In this document: positions 46,858-55,879 of the stretch, piece after piece | How the letters are laid out: each line of letters starts with the position of its first letter | How positions within the stretch are numbered: position 1 is the stretch's first letter | Assembly (NCBI GenBank): GCA_029556915.1 | Contig: JAKQIT010000050.1 | Location: 1-64,000, forward strand | Source: Pseudomonadota bacterium | GTDB lineage: Bacteria > Pseudomonadota > Gammaproteobacteria > Burkholderiales > Methylophilaceae | Length of the DNA stretch: 64,000 nt | Direction: 5' to 3' | The notes under the pieces: model-generated | Databases searched by the model: none | Seen by the model: the letters and a program-made list of their open reading frames with translations, nothing else | What the model was told of the DNA's origin: nothing | Translations under genes and position numbers: made by a program

Positions 46858-47682
46858 ATGCTTTTTTCCTGCGGAAAATTTCAACTTAACCTCAACCGCC
46901 CTCATGTCATGGGCATTGTCAACATCACTCCAGACTCATTCTCTGATGGCGGGCAGTTTTCACAAGCTGATTTGGCAGTTGCACATGCTATAACACTTGC
47001 AGAAGAGGGCGCAGACATATTAGATATTGGTGGTGAGTCAACACGCCCTAATGCCACGCCAGTGAGTTTGCAAGAAGAGTTAGACCGGGTGATTCCTGTC
47101 ATTGAAACCTTGGTTGGCGCAGTCAATATTCCACTTTCGATTGATACTTATAAACCACAAGTTATGCAGGCAGCAATTGATGCCGGTGCGAGTATTGTTA
47201 ATGATGTCCGTGCGTTGCAAGAAGATGGCGCGCTGCAAGTGGTGGCAAAGTCAAATGCAGGGGTATGTTTAATGCACATGCAAGGGTCGCCGCAAACTAT
47301 GCAAATTGACCCGCAATACACCGATGTTGTGAAAGAGGTGCAACAGTTTTTAGCCACTCGCTTACAAGACTGTCTGGACGCAGGAATAGCAGCAGAGCGA
47401 ATCATGCTAGACCCAGGCTTTGGTTTTGGCAAAACCCGCGCGCATAACATTATGCTCATTCGCGAGTTAGCGCAATTTACTGCGCTTAAGCAGCCTTTAT
47501 TGGTTGGCCTTTCACGTAAATCGGTACTGGGACAAATGACAGGCAATGACGTTGATGCTAGACTTTACGCCAGTATCGCAGCTTCAGTGATTGCAACCAT
47601 GAAAGGTGCAAGTATAGTACGTGTGCATGACGTAAAAGCAACTGTAGAAGCGTTAAAAGTGGTGGGGGCTATTCATGGTTGA
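46858..47682 (+). CDS. folP: Dihydropteroate synthase
   Basis: 274 aa TIM barrel joining pABA to dihydropterin pyrophosphate. GIVNITPDSFSDGGQF (about 18-33), DIGGESTRPNATPVS, SIDTYKP and DPGFGFGKT loops are all present. Part of the conserved ftsH-folP-glmM row and of the same pathway as folE2 at 11264. Confidence 0.97.
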   Translation: MLFSCGKFQLNLNRPHVMGIVNITPDSFSDGGQFSQADLAVAHAITLAEEGADILDIGGESTRPNATPVSLQEELDRVIPVIETLVGAVNIPLSIDTYKPQVMQAAIDAGASIVNDVRALQEDGALQVVAKSNAGVCLMHMQGSPQTMQIDPQYTDVVKEVQQFLATRLQDCLDAGIAAERIMLDPGFGFGKTRAHNIMLIRELAQFTALKQPLLVGLSRKSVLGQMTGNDVDARLYASIAASVIATMKGASIVRVHDVKATVEALKVVGAIHG

Positions 47683-47929
47683 AAAGGTCACGCTGACAGA
47701 AGAAGCGATTACCCAATTAAGGCAAGGCCGCATGATTGAAGCGATTAAAATTACGCGCACTTATAGTAATTTGGGCTTAAAAGATGCGATGCAACAAGTG
47801 GATGCTTATCTAAAGGCACATCCAGAAATTGTGATACAAAAAGCACAATTGCCACAAGAGTTTCGGCTATGGTTACTTATCATCGTCATTGGTGTGGGTA
47901 TTCTTTTTTGGCTTTATTTAAATCAATAA
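47675..47929 (+). CDS. Small membrane-anchored L7/L12 C-terminal-like protein
   Basis: 84 aa overlapping folP by 8 nt, so translation is coupled. Residues 8-48 (ITQLRQGRMIEAIKITRTYSNLGLKDAMQQVDAYL) resemble the ribosomal L7/L12 C-terminal fold, followed by one membrane helix (about 62-80). Proteins of this kind are annotated as L7/L12-like and have no assigned function. Lies between folP and glmM where most proteobacteria have no gene. Confidence 0.65.
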   Translation: MVEKVTLTEEAITQLRQGRMIEAIKITRTYSNLGLKDAMQQVDAYLKAHPEIVIQKAQLPQEFRLWLLIIVIGVGILFWLYLNQ

Positions 47930-47940
47930 TATAAAACGTT

Positions 47941-49311
47941 ATGACTAAAAAATATTTCGGTACAGATGGCATTCGTGGCAAGGTTGGAGAGCAGCCCATT
48001 ACGCCAGAATTTGTGATGCGTTTAGGTTACGCAGCGGGTAAAGTGCTCACAAGTTTGCAGGGTAATTTAGCCAAAGGCGCGCATCCTGCGGTGCTGATTG
48101 GTAAAGACACACGCATTTCAGGATACATGCTGGAGGCCGCACTCGAAGCTGGCTTATCAGCGGCGGGCGTGGATGTGCTACTCACAGGCCCGATGCCTAC
48201 ACCCGCAGTGGCTTATCTAACGCGTGCTTTGCGGGCGCAAGCTGGGATTGTGATTTCTGCCTCACACAACCCTTATTATGATAACGGCATTAAGTTTTTT
48301 TCAGCCGATGGCGCGAAATTGCCTGACGACATTGAACATGCGATAGAAGCTGAGATCGAAAAACCGATGCAAGTGATGGAGTCAGCCAAGCTCGGCAAAG
48401 CGCGCCGCATTGACGATGCGGCAGGTCGCTATATTGAGTTTTGTAAAAGTACATTCCCCAATCATTTAGATTTGCGTGGCTTAAAAATTGTGCTGGATTG
48501 TGCGCATGGTGCGACTTACCATGTGGCGCCCGACGTGTTTCATGAGTTAGGTGCCGAGATTATCGCCATTGGCAACAAGCCTGATGGCTTGAATATTAAC
48601 GAGCAGGTCGGCTCAACGCATCCACAAGCTCTGCAAAAAGCAGTGGTAGAGCACAAGGCTGACTTAGGTATTGCGTTTGATGGCGATGGTGACCGCGTGT
48701 TGATGGTGGATGCTAACGGTGACTTACTCGATGGCGACCAGTTGCTCTATATTATTGCGCTGGGATTATATGCTAAAGGCAAGCTCAAAGGTGGCGTGGC
48801 AGGCACGCTAATGACCAATTTGGCTTTAGAGCATGCGCTGCAAAAACATCAAATTCCGTTCGGGCGTGCCAACGTGGGCGACCGCTACGTGTTAGAGATG
48901 CTCAATACTAAAAACTGGAAACTGGGTGGTGAAAATTCAGGACATATTTTAACGCTAGATAAACACACCAGTGGTGACGCGATTATTGCCGCACTGCAAG
49001 TGTTGCAAGCGCTCAAAGAAAGTGGCAAAACGCTCACGCAAATGCGCGATAGTCTAGTGCTTTATCCGCAAGTGCTGATTAACGTCACCTATCAATCTAA
49101 AGCAAACCAAGCGAAATTAAACCTAGATTTACCACAAATTCAAAATGCGGTAAAAAAAGCTGAAACCGAACTGAATGGCACGGGGCGTGTGCTACTGCGA
49201 GCTTCAGGTACTGAGCCAAAAATCCGCGTGATGGTAGAAGGGCAAAATAAAAACCAAGTACAAAAATTAGCTGAAGATATTGCTGAGGTTGTGCGTTTGG
49301 CAGCAACTTAA
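47941..49311 (+). CDS. glmM: Phosphoglucosamine mutase
   Basis: 456 aa (family about 445). Interconverts glucosamine 6- and 1-phosphate for peptidoglycan and [16 protein letters not shown] at the start, phosphoserine loop [15 protein letters not shown] (about 99-113), metal loop [11 protein letters not shown], sugar loop GGENSGH and phosphate loop [12 protein letters not shown]. Confidence 0.97.
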   Translation: MTKKYFGTDGIRGKVGEQPITPEFVMRLGYAAGKVLTSLQGNLAKGAHPAVLIGKDTRISGYMLEAALEAGLSAAGVDVLLTGPMPTPAVAYLTRALRAQAGIVISASHNPYYDNGIKFFSADGAKLPDDIEHAIEAEIEKPMQVMESAKLGKARRIDDAAGRYIEFCKSTFPNHLDLRGLKIVLDCAHGATYHVAPDVFHELGAEIIAIGNKPDGLNINEQVGSTHPQALQKAVVEHKADLGIAFDGDGDRVLMVDANGDLLDGDQLLYIIALGLYAKGKLKGGVAGTLMTNLALEHALQKHQIPFGRANVGDRYVLEMLNTKNWKLGGENSGHILTLDKHTSGDAIIAALQVLQALKESGKTLTQMRDSLVLYPQVLINVTYQSKANQAKLNLDLPQIQNAVKKAETELNGTGRVLLRASGTEPKIRVMVEGQNKNQVQKLAEDIAEVVRLAAT

Positions 49312-49345
49312 TATTAAGCTTAAAAACACCATCTTCCTTAGAGCA

Positions 49346-49400
49346 TGGCTGGAAGCCGCATGGATACTGGCTTGCAGGGCGGTAAAAATCTCTCGGGGGT
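49346..49400 (+). repeat. Dispersed hairpin repeat, copy H (degenerate/chimeric)
   Basis: Core GGAAGCC, loop GCATGGATACT, GGCTTGCAG reads in the plus orientation, but the right side carries AAATCTCTCGGGGG, which is the left flank in inverted form. It therefore looks rearranged. Between the converging glmM and pit genes. Confidence 0.65.
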
Positions 49401-49419
49401 ATTTTAAGGGGCAAATGTA

Positions 49420-49451
49420 AAAAAATAGGCGCATTTTGCGCCTATTTTTTT
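49420..49451. terminator. Bidirectional terminator between glmM and pit
   Basis: AAAAAATAGGCGCA and TGCGCCTATTTTTT flank a TTT-type loop, giving T-runs on both strands between convergent genes. Confidence 0.9.
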
Positions 49452-49482
49452 AACTAAACTAGCATGGATTAGTGCGCGTATT

Positions 49483-50487
49483 TTATAAAAAAGTTTTACC
49501 AATATGGTAGGCAATCGCTGCTACTAGGCCTGCGCAAGGAATGGTTAAAACCCAAGCCCACACAATACGCGAAGCTAAGCCCCAACGCACGGCAGAAGCG
49601 CGACGTGACAACCCTACACCGACAATCGCACCAGTGATGGTATGCGTTGTTGACACTGGAACGCCTAGCGAAGTGGCTAAAAATAGGGCGATAGAGCCAG
49701 AAGTTTGCGCCGCAAACCCGCCTGTAGGGCGCACTTTTGTGATGCCCATGCCCATGGTGCGCACAATGCGCCAACCACCAAACAAAGTACCTAAACCCAT
49801 GGCGGCCTGACATGAAATGACCACCCAAGTTGGCACGTCAAAATCACCTTTTAAATAGCCATTGGCAAACAATAACACGGTGATAATACCCATGGTTTTT
49901 TGCGCGTCATTGGCGCCATGCCCCAAGCTGAAAAGCGATGACGAAATAAACTGCATTTTATTAAAGCGGCTTTCGGTTTTGTAAGGGGCTGTTTTTTCAA
50001 ATAGCCACAAAATTAACACCGAAATCGCCAGTGCCAGTAGCATGCCAAACAATGGTGAGAGCACAATGCCCAGCGCTGTACTCAGCAGCTTGCTGCCCAA
50101 AATAATTCCGCCCGTGCCCGCATGTGCCACGCCTGCGCCTAGCAAACCACCAATCAGTGCGTGTGATGATGAAGATGGAATACCAAACCACCAAGTAATG
50201 ATGTTCCAAGCGATAGCACCGCTGAGCGCACCAAAAATCACCGCATTGTTGACAATATTGGGGTCAATAATGCCTTTACCTACGGTATCTGCCACATGCA
50301 AACCAAAAAACAAAAAGGCGATAAAGTTGAAAAATGCCGCCCAAATTACCGCAGCCTGCGGCGTGAGTAAGCGCGTTGAAACCATGAGCGCGATAGAGTT
50401 AGCCGCATCATGAAAGCCGTTCATAAAGTCAAAAATGAGGGCAACAAAAACCAATAGCCCAATGACGATGGTAGCGTGTTCTATCAT
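49483..50487 (-). CDS. pit: Low-affinity inorganic phosphate transporter, PiT family
   Basis: 334 aa. About ten helices and the two PiT signature repeats: DFMNGFHDAANSIALMVSTR (about 20-39) and GHGANDAQKTMGII (about 193-206), plus GVPVSTTHTITGAIVG. Co-transports phosphate with cations. Nine bases after the DUF47 gene, together under a Pho box. Also a likely arsenate entry route. Confidence 0.95.
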   Translation of the reverse strand: MIEHATIVIGLLVFVALIFDFMNGFHDAANSIALMVSTRLLTPQAAVIWAAFFNFIAFLFFGLHVADTVGKGIIDPNIVNNAVIFGALSGAIAWNIITWWFGIPSSSSHALIGGLLGAGVAHAGTGGIILGSKLLSTALGIVLSPLFGMLLALAISVLILWLFEKTAPYKTESRFNKMQFISSSLFSLGHGANDAQKTMGIITVLLFANGYLKGDFDVPTWVVISCQAAMGLGTLFGGWRIVRTMGMGITKVRPTGGFAAQTSGSIALFLATSLGVPVSTTHTITGAIVGVGLSRRASAVRWGLASRIVWAWVLTIPCAGLVAAIAYHIGKTFL

Positions 50488-50496
50488 CGTTAATCC

Positions 50497-51156
50497 TTAA
50501 ATGCGCTCTAATACAACGCCGTGAATAACATCTGAAACGTCTTGGCAGCTATCAATGGACTCTTCAAATAAATCATACAGTTCTTTTGAGCGAATAATCG
50601 TGCGTGCGTCAGATTCTTCGGTAAATAAACGGTGCATGCCTGCACGCATTACATGATCGCCTTCACCTTCAATTTTGTTGATTTCTTCGCAAGTGCGCAT
50701 GATTTGCTCGGCATTTTTCATGTCAGAAAGCATGTGTACCGCGCTTTGTACTTTTTCTGAAGCACGCAATAAAATTTGCGCAAGCGCTACCATTTCAGGG
50801 GTGAAACTGGTATGACCATAGATTTTTGCACTTTGTGGAATATCTTCCATATAGTCAATAATATCGTCTAAGGCCATGGCTAGCTCGCGAATTTCGCGGC
50901 GATCAAACGGGGTAATAAAAGTTTTGTGCAGGGAGAGTAAAATTTCTTTAGTGTAAGTGTCTGCTTCAGATTCAATTTTACGAATTTCGGCAAAATGCTC
51001 TTCAAATTTATCCGCATCCCCACGTACAGTCGCCATCAATGCCAGCACTTTTGAACCACGCACTGCGCAATCCGCTAAGTTATTGAATAAATTAAAATAA
51101 TTGTCGCTTCTAGGCGTGATAGCCGCCATTATTTTTGCAAAAGTTCCATTTGCCAT
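50497..51156 (-). CDS. DUF47 (PhoU-like) protein paired with Pit
   Basis: 219 aa all-helical protein of the DUF47/Pit-accessory family, related to PhoU. ITPRSDNYFNLFNNLADCAVRG and ITPFDRREIRELAMALDDIIDYMED carry the conserved metal-cluster Asp/Glu helices. Start ATG follows GGGAGATAACACG. Encoded just upstream of pit, as usual, and probably modulates its activity. Confidence 0.93.
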   Translation of the reverse strand: MANGTFAKIMAAITPRSDNYFNLFNNLADCAVRGSKVLALMATVRGDADKFEEHFAEIRKIESEADTYTKEILLSLHKTFITPFDRREIRELAMALDDIIDYMEDIPQSAKIYGHTSFTPEMVALAQILLRASEKVQSAVHMLSDMKNAEQIMRTCEEINKIEGEGDHVMRAGMHRLFTEESDARTIIRSKELYDLFEESIDSCQDVSDVIHGVVLERI

Positions 51157-51276
51157 CGTGTTATCTCCCGTATAAATTTTAGTATTTTGAATTGCGTATA
51201 GTTTAACTTGCGCAAGCTAATTCTGCGAGGGCTAATCTAACTATTTGTTAATAAGTGCGTATCACTTTTTAACTTT

Positions 51277-51316
51277 GTGACTATTTAATGACAAAATTAT
51301 GACAGTAATATGACAA
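51277..51316 (-). promoter_or_regulatory. Pho box upstream of DUF47-pit
   Basis: On the minus strand TTGTCAT, CTGTCAT, TTGTCAT and a weaker TAGTCAC follow one another at exact 11-bp steps, matching tandem PhoB half-sites. They end about 120 bp before the DUF47 start and point toward it. This 270-bp gap also separates the divergent arsenite pump gene. Confidence 0.85.
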
Positions 51317-51426
51317 AAAGCTAAATAGCATTCTTACTCGCTTTTTAAGGCCAGTTGTTGTCACAAAAATACCATTTTTGTACGCTATAATTCCTCCACT
51401 ATTTTGTATTTATTTGATTACAACAC

Positions 51427-52482
51427 ATGAAATATTCTGATTCTCAACCCAACATGCCTGCAAAAATTGGCACATTCGAGAAAAACTTAACTTGGTGGGT
51501 GTTAGCTTGTATTGCAGTGGGTATTGCCCTTGGCAAGGGCTTGCCAAGTTTGTTTCAAGCCATTGCAAGCATAAAAGTTGCTGAAGTGAACTTGCCTGTT
51601 GCGGTGCTGATTTGGCTGATGATTATACCTATGCTACTTAAAGTAGACTTTAGTGCCATGAAAGAAGTGTTAGCGCACAGCAAGGGCATTGGCGTGACGC
51701 TTTTTATAAACTGGTTTGTTAAACCATTTTCGATGGCATTATTAGCTTGGATATTTATTCGCCATTTATTTGCTGATATGTTGCCTGTAGAACAACTGGA
51801 TAGCTATGTGGCAGGGCTGATTTTACTTGCGGCAGCACCTTGCACGGCTATGGTGTTTGTGTGGAGTAACTTGTGCGGGGGCGATGCAAAGTTTACGCTT
51901 TCACAAGTGGCGATTAACGATGCGATTATGCTGGTTGCTTTTGCGCCGATTGTGGCTTTGTTACTAGGCTTATCTAGCATTGTTGTGCCCTGGAATACCT
52001 TATTTATTTCTGTTGTGCTGTTTATTGTCGTGCCCGTGGTGGTTAGCCAGTGGTTGCGCAGAATGCTGCTTGCAAGCAGTCCGCAAGCCTTAGATAACAC
52101 GCTTAAACGTTTGCATCCTATTTCATTAAGCGCTTTGTTAGCAACGCTGGTGCTGCTGTTTGGATTTCAAGGGCAGCAAATTTTAGATCAACCCTTGATT
52201 ATTGGCTTACTGGCTGTGCCGATTATTATTCAAACTTATTTTAATGCTATGTTGGCGTATAGGCTGAATAAAAAATTTAAAGTGGCGCATTGCGTGGCTG
52301 GGCCTTCAGCGTTAATTGGCGCGTCTAACTTTTTTGAACTGGCGGTAGCTACAGCCATTGCCCTGTTTGGCTTTAACTCAGGTGCGGCTTTAGCCACAGT
52401 AGTGGGCGTGCTTATTGAAGTGCCTGTGATGTTATCAGTCGTGGCGATTGTTAACAAAAGCCGCAACTGGTATGAAGCTTAA
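51427..52482 (+). CDS. arsB: ACR3-type arsenite efflux permease
   Basis: 351 aa with ten helices. The transport Cys is in LAAAPCTAMVFVWSNLCGGD (about 135-154), and the family motif GPSALIGASNFFELAVATAIALFG is near 298-321. Exports arsenite. Followed 21 bp later by an arsenate reductase. No arsR is visible, so regulation is unknown; its position next to the Pho box of pit may matter. Confidence 0.93.
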   Translation: MKYSDSQPNMPAKIGTFEKNLTWWVLACIAVGIALGKGLPSLFQAIASIKVAEVNLPVAVLIWLMIIPMLLKVDFSAMKEVLAHSKGIGVTLFINWFVKPFSMALLAWIFIRHLFADMLPVEQLDSYVAGLILLAAAPCTAMVFVWSNLCGGDAKFTLSQVAINDAIMLVAFAPIVALLLGLSSIVVPWNTLFISVVLFIVVPVVVSQWLRRMLLASSPQALDNTLKRLHPISLSALLATLVLLFGFQGQQILDQPLIIGLLAVPIIIQTYFNAMLAYRLNKKFKVAHCVAGPSALIGASNFFELAVATAIALFGFNSGAALATVVGVLIEVPVMLSVVAIVNKSRNWYEA

Positions 52483-52503
52483 CATATTGATTAGGAATAA
52501 AAA

Positions 52504-52914
52504 ATGACGGTTACTATTTACCATAATCCTGCCTGCGGGACATCTCGTAACACGCTGGCGATGATACGTGCCAGCGGGGTTGAGCCGACCGTGATTGAAT
52601 ATTTAAAAACGCCGCCTACGCGCGAGCAACTGCAAGAGATTATCAAGAAAACGGATGGAAACATTCGCGCGCTTATCCGCGAAAAAGGCACGCCGTATGC
52701 TGAGCTTGGGCTGGATGATATGAATTTGTCTGAAAATGCCTTGCTCGACGCTATGCTAAAGCATCCTATTTTAATCAATCGCCCGATTGTGATCACTAAA
52801 AAAGGGGTAAAACTGTGCCGCCCGTCGGAAGTGGTGTTAGAAATTTTAGACAATCCCAATATCGGTACTTTTACCAAAGAAGATGGTGAAGTTGTACAGG
52901 CGCAAAAAAGCTAA
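52504..52914 (+). CDS. arsC: Glutaredoxin-coupled arsenate reductase
   Basis: 136 aa. IYHNPACGTSRNTLAMIRASG gives the catalytic Cys at 12 and the arsenate loop; the RPIVITKKGVKLCRPSE stretch has the Arg set of E. coli plasmid-type ArsC. Reduces arsenate to arsenite for the ACR3 pump upstream. Confidence 0.95.
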   Translation: MTVTIYHNPACGTSRNTLAMIRASGVEPTVIEYLKTPPTREQLQEIIKKTDGNIRALIREKGTPYAELGLDDMNLSENALLDAMLKHPILINRPIVITKKGVKLCRPSEVVLEILDNPNIGTFTKEDGEVVQAQKS

Positions 52915-52970
52915 TTTCTGCTACTTTAAAAAAAGTAAGAAAAACAGCTTATTTTTATCCGTTAATTATC

Positions 52971-53040
52971 GCCGAGAAAAAATAATGCCTCTAAGAGCCG
53001 CATCCAGACTGGCATACAGAGGTGTCAAAATGATGTTGTG
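52971..53040 (+). repeat. Dispersed hairpin repeat, copy I
   Basis: CGCCGAGAAAAAATAATG flank, loop GCATCCAGACT, right flank GGTGTCAAAATGATGTTGTG. Arms CCTCTAAGAGCC and GGCATACAGAGG pair only at the outer five and inner three bases. Closest relative is copy J, 600 bp away on the other side of the prepilin gene. Confidence 0.85.
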
Positions 53041-53177
53041 ATTTTTTATCTCAGTGTTAGCCAATATCTAGCATATTATTTTGAAGGTCAAAAATCGCTA
53101 AAAAGTAGCAAAAATCATTAAAGCTTTTGCTTAACCAGCCGATAAATAGTTATCACTTTTTGGTATGGCAGGGTTTA

Positions 53178-53486
53178 ATGATGTTTAAACAATTGGGTAT
53201 TTCAAGCGTTGAATTGCTGTTGAGTTTAACGATAATTTCGTCAATGTCGGCTTATACTTTGACGATGTCAGAAGAGGTTGAAAAAAGCATTCAGGTTTAT
53301 CAGCATGAAACCAATGTGAAAGAAATGCTGAAAAAAATTAAAGGCCTTAAGTCAGAAAAAGTAAACGCCGCAACAACGGCTAGTGAAGATTTAGCACAAG
53401 AAAATTTAGCGCAACCTTTAGAAACTGCTTTAGAGCAAATGAATGAATCGGTTGAACAAACGCAAGAAATCATCAACCATTCTTAA
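53178..53486 (+). CDS. Orphan type IV prepilin-like protein
   Basis: 102 aa. Start set at the ATG at 53178, five bases after AGGG. MMFKQLG is a short basic leader; ISSVELLLSLTIISSMSAYTL follows with Glu at +5, so it should be cut by PilD. After residue 30 the protein is hydrophilic, Gln/Glu-rich and probably coiled coil, with no Cys and no globular D-region, unlike pilins. No other pilus gene is near. Bracketed by repeats I and J. Function unknown. Confidence 0.65.
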   Translation: MMFKQLGISSVELLLSLTIISSMSAYTLTMSEEVEKSIQVYQHETNVKEMLKKIKGLKSEKVNAATTASEDLAQENLAQPLETALEQMNESVEQTQEIINHS

Positions 53487-53569
53487 CCTGACAGCGCAGC
53501 CATTTTTCCAAGCACGTTAATCACACCGTTAAAACTGCGCATTGCAGATATTTTTATCGAATTATAATC

Positions 53570-53695
53570 GCCGAGAAAAAATCATGCCTCTGAGAGCCGC
53601 ATCCAGACTGGCTTTCGCGTGTGAATAATCCGCTTCAGCGGATATATTTCACGGTGATGCCAAGTAATGGTACAGAGGTGGTGAAATGACTTGTT
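53570..53695 (+). repeat. Dispersed hairpin repeat, copy J with internal insertion
   Basis: Left 40 bases nearly identical to copy I, then the right arm is interrupted after GGC by 58 bases before TACAGAGGTGGTGAAATGA resumes. Between the prepilin gene and prfB. Confidence 0.85.
53613..53670. repeat. 58-bp hairpin-bearing insertion inside repeat J
   Basis: Compared with copy I, this block is extra. It carries its own hairpin, ATCCGCTTCAGCGGAT, within outer arms GTGAA and TTCAC. It looks like a second small structured unit that entered the first. Confidence 0.6.
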
Positions 53696-53779
53696 GCTAA
53701 AACCTTTCAAAAAGCGCAATTTTTACCCGTTTTAAATCTGCTGTACAATACGCGTTTTTTATATGCTAGCGTAACTATC

Positions 53780-54884
53780 ATGGAAGCCGAACAACTCAAT
53801 ATTATCAACAATCGCCTTGCAGATTTAAGCGAGCGTCACCTTGCCCTTCGGGGGTATCTTTGACTTTGAAAATAAGTCACATAAATTAGAAGAAGTAAAT
53901 GGTCTGTTAGAAGACCCTAATGTTTGGAACGATGCCGAAAAAGCGCAAAAACTTGGTAAAGAAAAACGTAGCTTAGAGTTAGTCGTCCATAACTTACAAA
54001 ATTTAGAAACCGGTATTAAAGACGCGCAAGAGTTATTTGATATGGCGCGTGAAGAAAATGATGACGACACCTTACATAGTATTGCCGAGGATTCGCTAGC
54101 ACTTGAAACGCAAATTGCCGAGATGGAGTTTCAGCGCATGTTTTCGGGCGAACTCGATAATGCGAATTGCTTTGTGGAGTTTCAATCCGGCAGTGGCGGC
54201 ACGGAGGCGCAAGATTGGGCGGCCATGTTGCTACGCATGTATTTACGCTATTGTGAGCGCAAAGGCTTTAAGGTGGAAGTGCTGGAAGAGTCTGACGGCG
54301 ATGTGGCAGGCATTAAGGGCGCATCACTTAAGGTGAGTGGCGATTACGCTTACGGCACCTTGCGCACCGAGAACGGCGTGCATCGTCTAGTGCGTAAATC
54401 GCCTTTTGACAGTAACGCGAAACGCCACACCAGCTTTGCCAGTGTGCAGATTTTCCCAGAAGTGGATGATTCGATTCAAATTGAAATCAACCCGGCTGAT
54501 TTACGGATTGATACTTATCGTGCCAGCGGCGCGGGCGGGCAGCATATTAACAAGACCGATTCCGCCGTGCGTATTACGCATATTCCCACTGGTGTGGTGG
54601 TGCAGTGCCAAAATGACCGTAGCCAACATCGCAATAAAGATGAAGCGATGAATATGCTCAAAGGCGCGCTGTATAATTTAGAGTTAAATAAACGTAATGC
54701 AGAAAAACAGGCGTTGGAAGATGCTAAAACGGACATTGGTTGGGGGCATCAAATTCGCAGTTACGTGCTGGACCAAGGCCGCATTAAAGACTTGCGCACT
54801 GGGGTGGAAATTGGCAATACGCAGGGCGTTTTAGATGGAGATTTAGACCCGTTTATTATGGAAAGCTTGAAACAGGGCGTTTAA
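53780..54884 (+). CDS. prfB: Peptide chain release factor 2, with programmed +1 frameshift
   Basis: 367 aa after frameshifting. Reading starts at the ATG at 53780, meets in-frame TGA at codon 28 (53861-53863), slips +1 on CTT and continues from 53862. The downstream part has the SPF codon-recognition motif in [11 protein letters not shown] and the GGQ catalytic motif in [15 protein letters not shown]. Recognises UGA and UAA. A repeat copy lies 85 bp upstream. Confidence 0.97.
53850..53864 (+). promoter_or_regulatory. prfB autoregulatory frameshift site
   Basis: GGGGGTAT, a Shine-Dalgarno-like run, is three bases before CTT TGA C. This is the conserved RF2 frameshift window: low RF2 lets the ribosome pause at UGA and slip +1. 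Confidence 0.95.
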
Positions 54885-55723
54885 TTTGTTGTTTCGCCGG
54901 TTGGCACGCCAATTATCGCTTTCGCTTTTTCTACATCCACCCGTAAAAACGCGGCAATTTCTTTGTAATCATCAGGGAGTGCGGCATCATCCCAGCCATT
55001 GGCTGAGTGGCGCGCAAGGTTGATGGCTAATCGCACATTGGTGGCGTGATGGTCGTTTGAATTTTCATCATCCATCAATTTAGAGAGCAATGGCGGTAAC
55101 TGAAAATTTTCAACTAGCGCTTTTTGTAAATCAGAAATCTTAAATCCTAATACCCGTTCTTGCGCAACCTTACTGCGTAGCGTTTTATCTGCCTGCTGCA
55201 AATGCGCAATATTTAGCATTTTATTGGGTGCAAAGCACCACAACAGCATTTCAGCTAAATCATGCAGCAACGTGCCAATATGCACTTCATCTGAGCGTAA
55301 ATCTTTATGATAAGCCGCCCAATCAGTTGCGTAATAGGTGGCGCGGTGGGTGCGTTTCACAATTTTGAGTAACTGGCCTAACGCGGGTAGCTTATCTTTG
55401 AGTTGATCTTCTATTACTAAATTGGTTGGTAGGTTTCGGTAAAACGCATTAGTGCCCATCATCAAAATGGCTTGTTCCACTTGAATCAAATCTTGCTGTT
55501 GATGTTTGCTAGGGTGTTGTTTTGCATAACTTAGCACGCGAAACACCATAAAAGGGTCGTGTAGCACGATAGGCGTGATATTGCGCACTGTGAGCTTGTT
55601 TTCATCTTCTTTAAGATTTTGCAACTCACGCGCGGTGAGCTTTAACACGGGGATTGGCTTGTTACTTAAAAAGTCAATCCACGCTTTAATCGCATTGTTT
55701 ACAGTATTTTCGCTGGTAGTCAT
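54881..55723 (-). CDS. HDOD domain protein
   Basis: 280 aa from the ATG at 55723, which follows AGGAGC. Residues 20-200 fit [20 protein letters not shown], ...[30 protein letters not shown] and [21 protein letters not shown] proteins are catalytically silent relatives of HD-GYP and act in signalling. Ends 4 bp inside the converging prfB end. Confidence 0.88.
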   Translation of the reverse strand: MTTSENTVNNAIKAWIDFLSNKPIPVLKLTARELQNLKEDENKLTVRNITPIVLHDPFMVFRVLSYAKQHPSKHQQQDLIQVEQAILMMGTNAFYRNLPTNLVIEDQLKDKLPALGQLLKIVKRTHRATYYATDWAAYHKDLRSDEVHIGTLLHDLAEMLLWCFAPNKMLNIAHLQQADKTLRSKVAQERVLGFKISDLQKALVENFQLPPLLSKLMDDENSNDHHATNVRLAINLARHSANGWDDAALPDDYKEIAAFLRVDVEKAKAIIGVPTGETTN

Positions 55724-55879
55724 TGAACATGCTCCTATTATCGTTTTAGCATACACTAACATTGTTCAATTTAAAGCTTGGAATAAAGGCATAAAATCGC
55801 CCTAAATAAAAATGGTTGAAAGTGTTAAAATGCTGGTTTTGATGCAAAATTTGCGATTAACTTGAGATGTGAGCACCGT

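Noticed and set aside
53861-53863. In-frame stop in prfB as evidence of a pseudogene
   Set aside because: CTTTGAC preceded by a GGGGG run is the conserved RF2 programmed frameshift, so the gene is intact.
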